The position numbers and the translations under genes were made by a program. A stretch of 64,000 bases of DNA. Source: DATKJY01 sp964540105. Lineage in GTDB: Bacteria > Zixibacteria > MSB-5A5 > GN15 > FEB-12. Positions within the stretch are counted from its first letter, which is position 1. Each line of letters begins with the position of its first letter. Below are positions 26,283 through 34,049 of the stretch, piece by piece. Below the pieces are notes generated by a model. It saw only the letters and a program-made list of their open reading frames with translations. It did not search any database and was not told the origin of the DNA. The stretch is from contig CAZILL010000003.1 in NCBI GenBank assembly GCA_964540105.1, positions 62,001-126,000 of the forward strand, read 5' to 3'.

Positions 26283-26670
26283 ATCAGTTCCCGCGCTCTA
26301 CGGCATCCCATACTTCAATCCTCTCGCGCACTCTGTTAAAATGCTCGCCCCTGGAAACATCAATTTGGTCATTTTCACAGATCTTCGTCATGGACACAGC
26401 AGTCCCCATAGATATTCGTCGGCAGGTTGCTCAGAAAAATTACCGGGTGGGGTAAAGGATCTGAGTCGTCCTGATGATGGCTTTCGCGAGTAGGTAATCA
26501 CCCGATCCGCGAGCTATCGAGTCAGAGGTCATCTGAAGCAGCAACTGATGGGAGCGATTGGGCTCCTACAGGTCGGACTTTGGGAAAAAACAAGTTGCCC
26601 GCTGCAGGCGTGGGGCATATTTTGGCGATTCGTTGAAGAGATTGGGTTTGACGTGAATCAAGAGGAACTT
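26283..26670. other. 388-base divergent intergenic region
   Basis: It lies between the hybrid kinase (minus) and the HD-like gene (plus). A possible minus-strand promoter is TTGATG (26358-26363 complement), 17 bases, TTTAAC (26335-26340 complement), about 50 bases from the kinase start. On the plus strand the HD frame extends to 26548 but has no ribosome site there. No other feature seen. Confidence 0.35.
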
Positions 26671-27204
26671 ATGAGTGATATAGTACAGAGACTCCTTCCG
26701 GAGATCGCCCACATAAAGGACAAGAAACTGCAGGATCAAGTCATAGCCTGTTGGCAGGATGCGATGTCGTTTCGCGGCTGGACGGAAGAGCTCCTGCGCA
26801 ACATTCCGTTCACGCTGCTGGCTGAGAATGTCAAGATTACATTCATCGATCATGTGCGCGCGGTGTGCAAGATGTGCATTGCGGTCGATCAGGTGCTTGA
26901 CGAGAGTCACGGGGGGAATAAGACCCGGGTGAATCGGGACTACCTCATTGCCGGCGCCTTGCTGGCCGATGTCGGCAAACTCCTTGAATTCGAAATCGTA
27001 AACGGTCGAGCGATCAAGTCCAATTATGGGAAGCAGATCCGCCATCCGTTCTCGGGTGTGGGCCTGGCTTTTAAGCACGGTCTTCCGTCTGAAGTGATGC
27101 ATATCATCGCTACTCATTCCAAGGAGGGTGTGGGTGAAAAGCGGAGCCCTGAGAGCATCATCTTTCATCACGCCGACTTCATTGATTTCGATCTCGTGAG
27201 CTGA
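26671..27204 (+). CDS. HD-domain-like protein with altered HD dyad
   Basis: 177 residues from ATG 26671, chosen for AGAGGA at 26662-26667 (a frame start at 26548 adds 41 unrelated residues). The order of His/Asp residues follows an HD phosphohydrolase: H61 (DHVRAV), the motif ALLADVGK where ALLHDVGK is usual, H125 (RHPFSGVG), H149 (ATHS) and D169 (HADFID). The first member of the HD dyad is therefore alanine (A99), so metal binding may be weakened or different. It lies five bases before the homoaconitase-like gene, so it is likely co-expressed with it. A nucleotidase or phosphodiesterase role cannot be assumed; a binding or regulatory role is possible. Confidence 0.7.
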   Translation: MSDIVQRLLPEIAHIKDKKLQDQVIACWQDAMSFRGWTEELLRNIPFTLLAENVKITFIDHVRAVCKMCIAVDQVLDESHGGNKTRVNRDYLIAGALLADVGKLLEFEIVNGRAIKSNYGKQIRHPFSGVGLAFKHGLPSEVMHIIATHSKEGVGEKRSPESIIFHHADFIDFDLVS

Positions 27205-27209
27205 GGGGC

Positions 27210-29180
27210 ATGGCACAGAATCTGGTCGAGAAGATTGCGCAGAAGCACGCGCTCGGAATAAAGCAGGGCAGTGAAGTGCGGGTTGGCGACTACATTCAGA
27301 TTGGACCGGCGCACGTCATGACTCATGACAACACCGGCGCCGTGATTCCGAAATTCAAGGAAATCGGGGCAACGAAAATGGCCAATGCGCGTCAGCCTGT
27401 GTTCACGCTCGACCATGATATTCAAAACAGAACTGAAAAGAACCTAGCCAAATACGCCAAGATAGCGGCCTTCGCCAGGGAGATGGAGGTGGATTTCTAT
27501 CCCGCCGGTCGAGGAATCGGACATCAGATCATGTGCGAAGAAGGATACGTCTGGCCGGGGACGATGGTCGTGGCCTCGGACAGTCACTCCAATATGTACG
27601 GAGGGCTCGGTTGTCTGGGAACGCCCATTGTACGCACTGACGCGGCAGCGATTTGGGCCACCGGACGCACCTGGTGGCAAGTACCGCCTGTCGCACAGGT
27701 AAAGCTCACTGGTTCATTGCGAAACGGCGCCACAGGAAAAGATGTCATTATCGCATTGTGCGGGTTCTTCAACAAGGATGAAGTCCTGAATCACGCGGTG
27801 GAATTCGTCGGCGACGGTATCGCCGGTCTCTCGGTAGATGATCGATTGACGATCGCCAACATGACCACCGAGTGGGGGGCGCTGGCGGGGCTGTTTCCGA
27901 TTGATGATGTGACCTTCGAGTGGCTCAGCGCTCGGGCAACGGCTGTGTCGAAAAGGGGACTGGCGGGCGTGCCGTCGGATATTGATGGGGTTGGAGCTAA
28001 CCCGCGCATCAACGAAGACCGCCTGTCGAAGCTGATCAAGGGGCACCTGACCGCGGATACCAAGGCCACATACGCGAAGCATCTCACACTCGATCTCGGC
28101 ACGGTAACACCATATGTGTCCGGACCGGACCATGTCAAGGATATGACCTCCATACTTGAGATGCGGAAGCGGAAGGTGGCTATTCACAGGGCATACCTGG
28201 TGTCGTGCGTCAACAGTCGGACAGAAGACTTGGCGGCGGCGGCACGGGTGATCAAAGGTAAGAAAGTTGCCCCCCAGGTCTCGTTTTACATTGCGGCCGC
28301 ATCGAACGAAGTACAGGCGGAGAGCGAGCGCCGCGGGGATTGGAAGACGCTGCTGGATGCGGGCGCCAGGGCGCTGCCCCCGGGGTGCGGTCCTTGCATT
28401 GGTCTGGGCGAAGGGTTGCTGGAAGATGGGGAAGTGGGGATTTCGGCGACGAACAGGAATTTCAAGGGTCGCATGGGTTCCCGCTCGGCACAGGCGTATC
28501 TTGCCTCTCCACAGGTAGTAGCCGCCTCGGCTGTGGCGGGCATTATCGATTTACCGGCATGCAGTGATTCAATCACACTGCGAGCCTCGATCGAAGTAGC
28601 TCCTGCCATTGACGCACCCCGGATCAAGACAGAGCTCCTTCCGGGCTTTCCGGCGAAGATTTCCGGCGAACTGATCTTCTGTCACGCGGACAATATTAAC
28701 ACTGATGGCATCTACCCGGGCAAGTACACATACAATGACGACTTCACACACGAACAGCAGGCATCGGTCGTTATGGAGAATTACGATCCCTCATTTGGGG
28801 AGTTGGTCAGATCGGGTGACATTCTCATTGCCGGATTCAACTTTGGGACAGGAAGTTCACGAGAACAGGCAGCGACAGCGCTTAAGTATCGAGGAGTGCA
28901 GCTGGTATTGGCCGGGTCCTTCAACGAAACGTACAAGAGAAATGCTCTGAACAATGGATTCCTTGCTATCGAAGCGCCAGAACTCGTATTGGCTCTGAAG
29001 AAACGGTTTGGCGGCGAACGGCTCAGCGTCCGAACTGGCCTGGTTGTTGCGCTTGATTGTGTGGAATCTACCCTGGAGGCAGATGGGATCTCGTACCCGT
29101 TTGCGGCGGTGGGCGGAGCGGCACAGGACTTGATACTGTGTGGTGGACTTGAAAACTGGGTCAAGAAGCAGATTCACTGA
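27210..29180 (+). CDS. Aconitase-superfamily hydratase, homoaconitase-like (fused large and small domains)
   Basis: 656 residues with all four aconitase-fold domains in one chain. Iron-sulfur ligands are C333 (SCVNSR), C393 and C396 (GCGPCIG). The segment VASDSHSNMYGGLGCLGTP followed by RTDAAAIWATGRTWWQVPP is characteristic of homoaconitase/isopropylmalate-isomerase relatives, including fungal Lys4. The swivel domain has NFGTGSSREQAA near residue 550. Mitochondrial-type aconitases are about 100 residues longer. It isomerises a 2-hydroxy tricarboxylate via a dehydrated intermediate; the exact substrate (citrate, homocitrate, methylcitrate) is not resolved by sequence. GAGGGGC sits before ATG 27210. 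It is followed after six bases by an MmgE/PrpD gene, so the pair probably acts on related tricarboxylates. Confidence 0.85.
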   Translation: MAQNLVEKIAQKHALGIKQGSEVRVGDYIQIGPAHVMTHDNTGAVIPKFKEIGATKMANARQPVFTLDHDIQNRTEKNLAKYAKIAAFAREMEVDFYPAGRGIGHQIMCEEGYVWPGTMVVASDSHSNMYGGLGCLGTPIVRTDAAAIWATGRTWWQVPPVAQVKLTGSLRNGATGKDVIIALCGFFNKDEVLNHAVEFVGDGIAGLSVDDRLTIANMTTEWGALAGLFPIDDVTFEWLSARATAVSKRGLAGVPSDIDGVGANPRINEDRLSKLIKGHLTADTKATYAKHLTLDLGTVTPYVSGPDHVKDMTSILEMRKRKVAIHRAYLVSCVNSRTEDLAAAARVIKGKKVAPQVSFYIAAASNEVQAESERRGDWKTLLDAGARALPPGCGPCIGLGEGLLEDGEVGISATNRNFKGRMGSRSAQAYLASPQVVAASAVAGIIDLPACSDSITLRASIEVAPAIDAPRIKTELLPGFPAKISGELIFCHADNINTDGIYPGKYTYNDDFTHEQQASVVMENYDPSFGELVRSGDILIAGFNFGTGSSREQAATALKYRGVQLVLAGSFNETYKRNALNNGFLAIEAPELVLALKKRFGGERLSVRTGLVVALDCVESTLEADGISYPFAAVGGAAQDLILCGGLENWVKKQIH

Positions 29181-29186
29181 ATACCG

Positions 29187-30575
29187 ATGAAAGATAACCA
29201 AACTATGGATAAGTCGTATTCCCGACAGATTGCTGAGTTCGCCGCCGGCCTCTCTTTCGAGAGTCTTCCGGAGGACGTCGTTCACGAAGTCAAACGATAC
29301 TTGTACGATTCAATCGGCTGCGCTTACGGGGGGTACCACACGAAAGATGTGCGAATCTTGCGCGAGCTCTACTTGAATATGGGCGGCAGCAAGGAGTCAA
29401 CTCTAATCGGATTTGGCGAGCGGCTGCCAGCTGTCAACGCGACGCTGGTGAACGCCCTCATGGTACGCGCTCTGGATTTTAACGATATTTACTGGAAAGA
29501 GGATCCCTCTCATCCCTCAGACCTCATACCGGCGGCGCTGGCAGTCGGTGAACTCGTGGACGTTTCAATGAAGGAAGTCGTAGTCGCCATCGCGCTCGCC
29601 TACGAATTCGAGATGCGTTTATGTGAGTTCGCCGTGCCCGGGGTGCGGGAACGCAAATGGCATCACGCAACACTAACGCAATTCGTCTCTCCCATTGTAG
29701 CCGGGAAGTTGTTGAAGCTGACGGTAGACCAGATGGTTCACGCCATTGGAATCAATGGTTCGCACAATCTCACGATTGGCTGTCCAACAGCCGGGAAGCT
29801 GACCATGATGAAGAACACCGTCGATCCAATGGCCGTGCAGTCCGGGGTCTTTGCCGCTCTTATGGCCCAGAGAGGATACACCGGAACGGAAGCGGTGTTT
29901 GAGGGGAAAGAGGGGCTGATGGATGTGTTCGGACCGAAATGGGATACCGACAAGCTGCTCGGCGACCTGGGAAAGCGATTCAAGATTCTTGACTGCAGCA
30001 TGAAGGCGTTTCCTACCGAGGCGCTTACTCACACCCACATCACGACAACTCTCAAGGTCGTTCGAGAGAATCGTATCAGCTTTGATCAGATTGAACGCGT
30101 AACGGTTACCACGATTGCTCGCGCCTGCGATATCCTCTTTGATCCCCACAAGTATAGGCCGGAGTCGCGTGAGACCGCCGATCATTCGCTCCCGTATTGC
30201 ATTGCGGCCGCACTTGTTGACCATCAGGTCACGACGCAGTCGTTCTCAGAAGAGAAACTGAAGGACCCGCGGATTTGGGAAGTGATTGACAAGATCAAGG
30301 GAGAGGCCTCGCAGGAGTTCGAGAGAATGTTCCCCGCAAAGCAGCCGTCCAAGGTTGTCGTGAAGACTAAGGATGGTCGTGAGTTTTCCGCCTACCTTGA
30401 GTATCCCAAGGGGGACCCGCGGGAACCGATGTCGATGGAAGATCTGGAAGCGAAATTCAACGCGCTGTCCGGCACGCTTCTTCCCGTGACTCGTCAGAAG
30501 GAAGTGCGCGATGTGATCTTCGCCTGCGACAAACTCAGCGCCGCCGATTTCATGAAGAAACTGATCGTCGCCTGA
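29187..30575 (+). CDS. MmgE/PrpD family dehydratase or decarboxylase
   Basis: 462 residues, usual for the family that includes 2-methylcitrate dehydratase (PrpD), MmgE and cis-aconitate decarboxylase. The N-terminal helical domain starts IAEFAAGLSFESLPEDVVHEV and contains YDSIGCAYGG; NALMVRALDFNDIYW is the conserved active-site helix; SHNLTIGCPTAGKLTMMKN is the substrate-binding region; and KAFPTEALTHTHI corresponds to the family KxxPxxxxxH motif. Six bases after the homoaconitase-like gene, it might dehydrate a tricarboxylate that the neighbour then rehydrates. No methylcitrate synthase or methylisocitrate lyase is nearby, so the methylcitrate cycle is not established. An alternative start at ATG 29205 cannot be excluded. 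Confidence 0.85.
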   Translation: MKDNQTMDKSYSRQIAEFAAGLSFESLPEDVVHEVKRYLYDSIGCAYGGYHTKDVRILRELYLNMGGSKESTLIGFGERLPAVNATLVNALMVRALDFNDIYWKEDPSHPSDLIPAALAVGELVDVSMKEVVVAIALAYEFEMRLCEFAVPGVRERKWHHATLTQFVSPIVAGKLLKLTVDQMVHAIGINGSHNLTIGCPTAGKLTMMKNTVDPMAVQSGVFAALMAQRGYTGTEAVFEGKEGLMDVFGPKWDTDKLLGDLGKRFKILDCSMKAFPTEALTHTHITTTLKVVRENRISFDQIERVTVTTIARACDILFDPHKYRPESRETADHSLPYCIAAALVDHQVTTQSFSEEKLKDPRIWEVIDKIKGEASQEFERMFPAKQPSKVVVKTKDGREFSAYLEYPKGDPREPMSMEDLEAKFNALSGTLLPVTRQKEVRDVIFACDKLSAADFMKKLIVA

Positions 30576-30595
30576 CATCCAGGAATTCAGATATA

Positions 30596-32026
30596 ATGGC
30601 CAAGGAAAAACCACAGCGCGTCCGGCCGGTTCTTCTCAAGGGGTTTCGCGACTACCCACCAGCAGAGCAGATTGCGCGTGAGAGTATGTTGGGCACAGTG
30701 CGCGAAGCCGTCGAATTGATGGGTTTTCTGCCGCTGCAGACATCATCGCTCGAGTGTGCGGATGCGTTGCTTGGACCGCACTACACGAAGGATTCGCTGG
30801 CGGAACTGTTTGGGTTTCACGGCCCCGACGATGTCGACATGGCGCTTCGTTATGAATTCACTCTCTCGCTTGCACGATATGTGGCGGCCACGCCAGAGTT
30901 ACCGCTTCCTTTTCGAAGGTACCAGTACGGCAATGTGTGGCGAGTCGACAAGCCGGGTCCCGGCCGATATCGCGAGTTCATGCAATTCGATATTGATATT
31001 GTTGGCACACAAAATCTACTGGCTGACGCCGAGATCATCGCGGCTATGGTGACTATTATCGATCACCTCGGCATCAGAAAATTCAAAGTACGTTTCTCGA
31101 ATCGGAAGCTTCTGAATGGAATGATAGAGTGGGCAGGGGTACCGGTTGAGCGAGGCGCAGACGTGCTTCGGGTCATAGATAAGCTCGAGAAGCAGGGGCG
31201 TGAATCTGTTCTGCAGGAGCTTGGGCCAGGGCGTGTGGACAGGTCTGGCGACAGAATTGACGGGCTTCACCTGCCCGATGCCCAGATAGGCTCTGTTGCA
31301 GCGTTTCTTGATCTGGCTGCGTCCCATGAGTCAGATCCTCTGGAGAAGGTGGAGACCTTACTCGCGGGAATCCCACAGGCTGCAACGGGGGTTTCGGAAC
31401 TGCGTGAAATCCAGAGTCATCTGAGCGCGATGTCGATCGACCAGCAGAAAACCGTCGTGGACCTGACCATAGTTCGCGGCCTCGGTTACTACACCGGACC
31501 AGTGTTCGAAACGACCCTTGATGAACTTCCTGAGTTTGGTTCTGTGTTTTCAGGCGGGCGCTATGACAATCTGGTGGAACGATTCCTCAATAAGCAATTC
31601 CCTGCCGTTGGAACCTCGCTCGGTGTGGATCGACTGCTGGCGGCCCTAATCCAGTTGAAGACACTCGACCTTCCAGCATGCACGTCGCAAGTGCTGGTGA
31701 CAGTTATGGATCGTGAGCGGCTGCCGGACTACTTGACCATCCTCCACGACCTACGAGAAGCCGGAATTCGTGCTGAAATCTATTCGGGGGACACCAAGAA
31801 CCTGACAAAGCAGGTTAAGTACGGGGACAAAGTCGGGATTCCATTCGCTGTGATCGCCGGCTCCAACGAATTCGATTCAGGTACGGTGACAGTCAAGAAC
31901 CTTGTGGCAGGGAGGGAACGGGCAACCCAGGCGACTGACCGTGATCAGTGGCTTTCCGCCGAGGGGTTTCAGGAAACCATCCCCTTGGCGAACCTGATTG
32001 ACTACTTCAAGAGAAACCTGCCTTAA
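30596..32026 (+). CDS. hisS: Histidyl-tRNA synthetase (alpha-proteobacterial-type sequence features)
   Basis: 476 residues. Class II synthetase core: motif 1 region KGFRDYPPAEQIARES, motif 2 around YGNVWRVDKPGPGRYREF, the HisA-type motif RGLGYYTGPVFE, and motif 3 near GTSLGVDRLLAAL. The C-terminal anticodon-binding domain (about 370-460) has DLREAGIRAEIY. The residues VDKPGPGRYREF and RGLGYYTGP depart from the common bacterial form (ERPQKGRYRQF, RGLDYYTGT) and look like the group found in many alpha-proteobacteria, associated with tRNA-His lacking the extra G-1. It attaches histidine to its tRNA. It is 20 bases behind the MmgE/PrpD gene, with AGGAAT upstream. Confidence 0.88.
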   Translation: MAKEKPQRVRPVLLKGFRDYPPAEQIARESMLGTVREAVELMGFLPLQTSSLECADALLGPHYTKDSLAELFGFHGPDDVDMALRYEFTLSLARYVAATPELPLPFRRYQYGNVWRVDKPGPGRYREFMQFDIDIVGTQNLLADAEIIAAMVTIIDHLGIRKFKVRFSNRKLLNGMIEWAGVPVERGADVLRVIDKLEKQGRESVLQELGPGRVDRSGDRIDGLHLPDAQIGSVAAFLDLAASHESDPLEKVETLLAGIPQAATGVSELREIQSHLSAMSIDQQKTVVDLTIVRGLGYYTGPVFETTLDELPEFGSVFSGGRYDNLVERFLNKQFPAVGTSLGVDRLLAALIQLKTLDLPACTSQVLVTVMDRERLPDYLTILHDLREAGIRAEIYSGDTKNLTKQVKYGDKVGIPFAVIAGSNEFDSGTVTVKNLVAGRERATQATDRDQWLSAEGFQETIPLANLIDYFKRNLP

Positions 32027-32079
32027 TGCAAATCTACGCTCGTGGTCAGGAGCCGGCAGAGACAGAGCAGTCCTCTTGA

Positions 32080-32095
32080 TTTGACAATAGTCAAA
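32080..32095 (+). promoter_or_regulatory. FNR/CRP-family-like operator
   Basis: A perfect palindrome, TTTGAC-AATA-GTCAAA, whose core TTGAC-N4-GTCAA matches the arrangement bound by FNR/CRP-family regulators (FNR consensus TTGAT-N4-ATCAA). Its centre (32087.5) is 41.5 bases from position 32129. A TATTAT -10-like box sits at 32118-32123. This is the geometry of a class II activated promoter whose transcript would begin at or within a base or two of the ATG at 32128. The regulator is not in the window. Confidence 0.5.
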
Positions 32096-32127
32096 GTGTT
32101 TTCCGAGCTTCCGACGATATTATACTC

Positions 32128-33192
32128 ATGGACTCTGCAAAAGCAATGGCCGGCATGACGGAAGCGCTACACACCAGCTCGAGAAAGAGAAGGGCGGAGG
32201 GTGTACAGCAGTTTCGATTCTTCAGCCAGCTTCTGGCCCTGGGCGTGAATGTTTGGATTGGCATACAGTTCTATCTCTTCGTAAAGTACATCGGTGCAGG
32301 CGGGCAAGGGGGATCGATTGCTCGCCCCCCGGGAGTTGAGGGGTGGCTGCCAATTGGCGCGTTAGTATCGGTGAAGCACTTCCTTTCGACCGGCATCATC
32401 AACTCGGTTCATCCGGCCGGTTTCGTCATATTCGTTGTGATTTTACTAAGCGCCCTTCTCTTCAAGAAGGGATTCTGCTCCTGGATCTGTCCAGTGGGAT
32501 TCATCTCAGAGATGCTTGGCAATATCTCCGACAAACTCTTTGGCCGGAAAGTAAAGCCTCCACGTTGGCTCGACTATCCGCTGAGATCGTTGAAGTACAT
32601 TATCCTCCTGTTCTTCATCTACGCCATTCTCATCAGCATGAACGCGACGGCGACAGAATCATTCCTGTATTCCAACTACAATATGGTGGCAGATATCCTG
32701 ATGCTCCGGTTTTTCACTGAGATTTCTATGTTTGCTCTGGGCGTGATCAGTCTGCTGTTCGTGCTCTCCCTGGTCGTGCGTGGTTTCTGGTGCCGATACT
32801 TGTGCCCCTACGGAGCGCTGCTTGGCGTTGCTGGCCTGCTCTCGCCAACACGTATTCGACGTTCCGCGAGCAGTTGCATCGATTGTTCCGCCTGCGCAAG
32901 GGCCTGTCCTGCGTTCATCAAAGTCGACAAGGTGACAGAAGTGATTTCCGACGAATGTATTGGCTGCATGGCCTGTGTTGACTCCTGCCCCGTGCAACAG
33001 ACGCTCGAAGTCAAGATGGCGCGAAAGAAATGGGGTGCCTCCACCTTGAAATGGGCGGCGCTGCTTGTGCTCTGCTTCTGGGGCCCTCTGCTCATCGCGA
33101 AATTCTGGGGACCATGGCAGAATAGTATCACCGTCGATCAATATGTCCGATTCATGCCGGGGATTCTCTCGGGCCGGTACGGGCACCCGTAA
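32128..33192 (+). CDS. Membrane polyferredoxin (NapH/CcoG-like 4Fe-4S protein)
   Basis: 354 residues with about five membrane segments. Two reentrant cysteine motifs, CSWICPVG and CRYLCPYG, are typical of NapH/NosR/YccM-type quinol-linked membrane ferredoxins. The cytoplasmic part carries two 4Fe-4S ferredoxin motifs, CIDCSACARACP and CIGCMACVDSCP. Such proteins move electrons between the quinone pool and periplasmic or cytoplasmic partners. No Shine-Dalgarno sequence precedes ATG 32128, and no better start follows before the first membrane helix, so the mRNA may be leaderless (see the operator at 32080). It is not adjacent to a nitrate or nitrous oxide reductase. It might serve the cytochrome conduit at 14-18 kb, but this is inference. 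Confidence 0.88.
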   Translation: MDSAKAMAGMTEALHTSSRKRRAEGVQQFRFFSQLLALGVNVWIGIQFYLFVKYIGAGGQGGSIARPPGVEGWLPIGALVSVKHFLSTGIINSVHPAGFVIFVVILLSALLFKKGFCSWICPVGFISEMLGNISDKLFGRKVKPPRWLDYPLRSLKYIILLFFIYAILISMNATATESFLYSNYNMVADILMLRFFTEISMFALGVISLLFVLSLVVRGFWCRYLCPYGALLGVAGLLSPTRIRRSASSCIDCSACARACPAFIKVDKVTEVISDECIGCMACVDSCPVQQTLEVKMARKKWGASTLKWAALLVLCFWGPLLIAKFWGPWQNSITVDQYVRFMPGILSGRYGHP

Positions 33193-33214
33193 TCGGCATC
33201 GAGGAAGGACCGAT

Positions 33215-33973
33215 ATGGCACGCAATTCTGTTTTTGATCGCTACGCCCACGAATACGACTGGATGACCAACGCGTCTGCTCGTGAGGTGCAGCATGACCG
33301 TGAAGTAGTAGCCCTGATCGGGAAGTACCATCCGACCAAAGTTCTTGACGCCGGATGCGCCACCGGACTGACCAGCACGCTGTTTGCGAGACATAACGTG
33401 AGAGCGACCGGACTGGATCAGTCAAAGGCGATGATCGCAATCGCTCGTGAAAAGAGCCGAGATTCCAATCTGCCGCTGCAGTATATGTTGGGCAGCTTCG
33501 AGGAGCTCCCACGACGGATGCGTGAAGGATTCGATTTAGTCGTCTCTTTGGCCAACAGCCTGAGCGGCGCCGCCACGATTTCCGATCTCAAGCGATACTT
33601 GCGCAGCTTCCACGCTGCCCTTCGTCCGGGTGGCACGGTCGTTGTCCAATTGCTCAACGCGAAAGCGCTCAAGCTCGGTCAAGGTGTGCCGCTTAAGGCC
33701 ACCGAAAATGGGGGGATCATCTACCTTCGTCACCTTGAACGATCGGCGAGAGGATTAACTCTTGAGGTCATCCGAGTAGATAGTCAGGCGGATCCCATAA
33801 CTTTCGACGTGTTCCATTCTGCGTTCCCCGGATTCACAAGGTCGATGCTGACCGACGCGCTGGCGTCGAGCGGCTATCGTCGGATTCGCTGTTTCAGTAA
33901 TCTCTTCCTGACCGAGTCGTTCCACCAGAAGTCCCGCGATCTTGTCGTCGTGGGAACCAAGCCGGCTCGTTGA
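33215..33973 (+). CDS. Class I SAM-dependent methyltransferase
   Basis: 252 residues from ATG 33215, which has GAGGAAGGA before it. Motif I is VLDAGCATGLTST, with an acidic residue later (ATGLDQSK) for SAM ribose binding; FDLVVSLANSLSG corresponds to motif post-I/II and LRPGGTVVVQLL to motif III. The substrate cannot be deduced; relatives include small-molecule and ubiquinone-type methyltransferases. It is 22 bases after the polyferredoxin stop, so it is probably co-transcribed. The frame extends to 33065 without a ribosome site. Confidence 0.85.
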   Translation: MARNSVFDRYAHEYDWMTNASAREVQHDREVVALIGKYHPTKVLDAGCATGLTSTLFARHNVRATGLDQSKAMIAIAREKSRDSNLPLQYMLGSFEELPRRMREGFDLVVSLANSLSGAATISDLKRYLRSFHAALRPGGTVVVQLLNAKALKLGQGVPLKATENGGIIYLRHLERSARGLTLEVIRVDSQADPITFDVFHSAFPGFTRSMLTDALASSGYRRIRCFSNLFLTESFHQKSRDLVVVGTKPAR

Positions 33974-34049
33974 CCGGGAAGCGGTGAGTACTAACATCCC
34001 TGTTTTCAGTTGCAAAACGGGTGTGCTCAGCGTTCCTTGCGCTGTCGTT

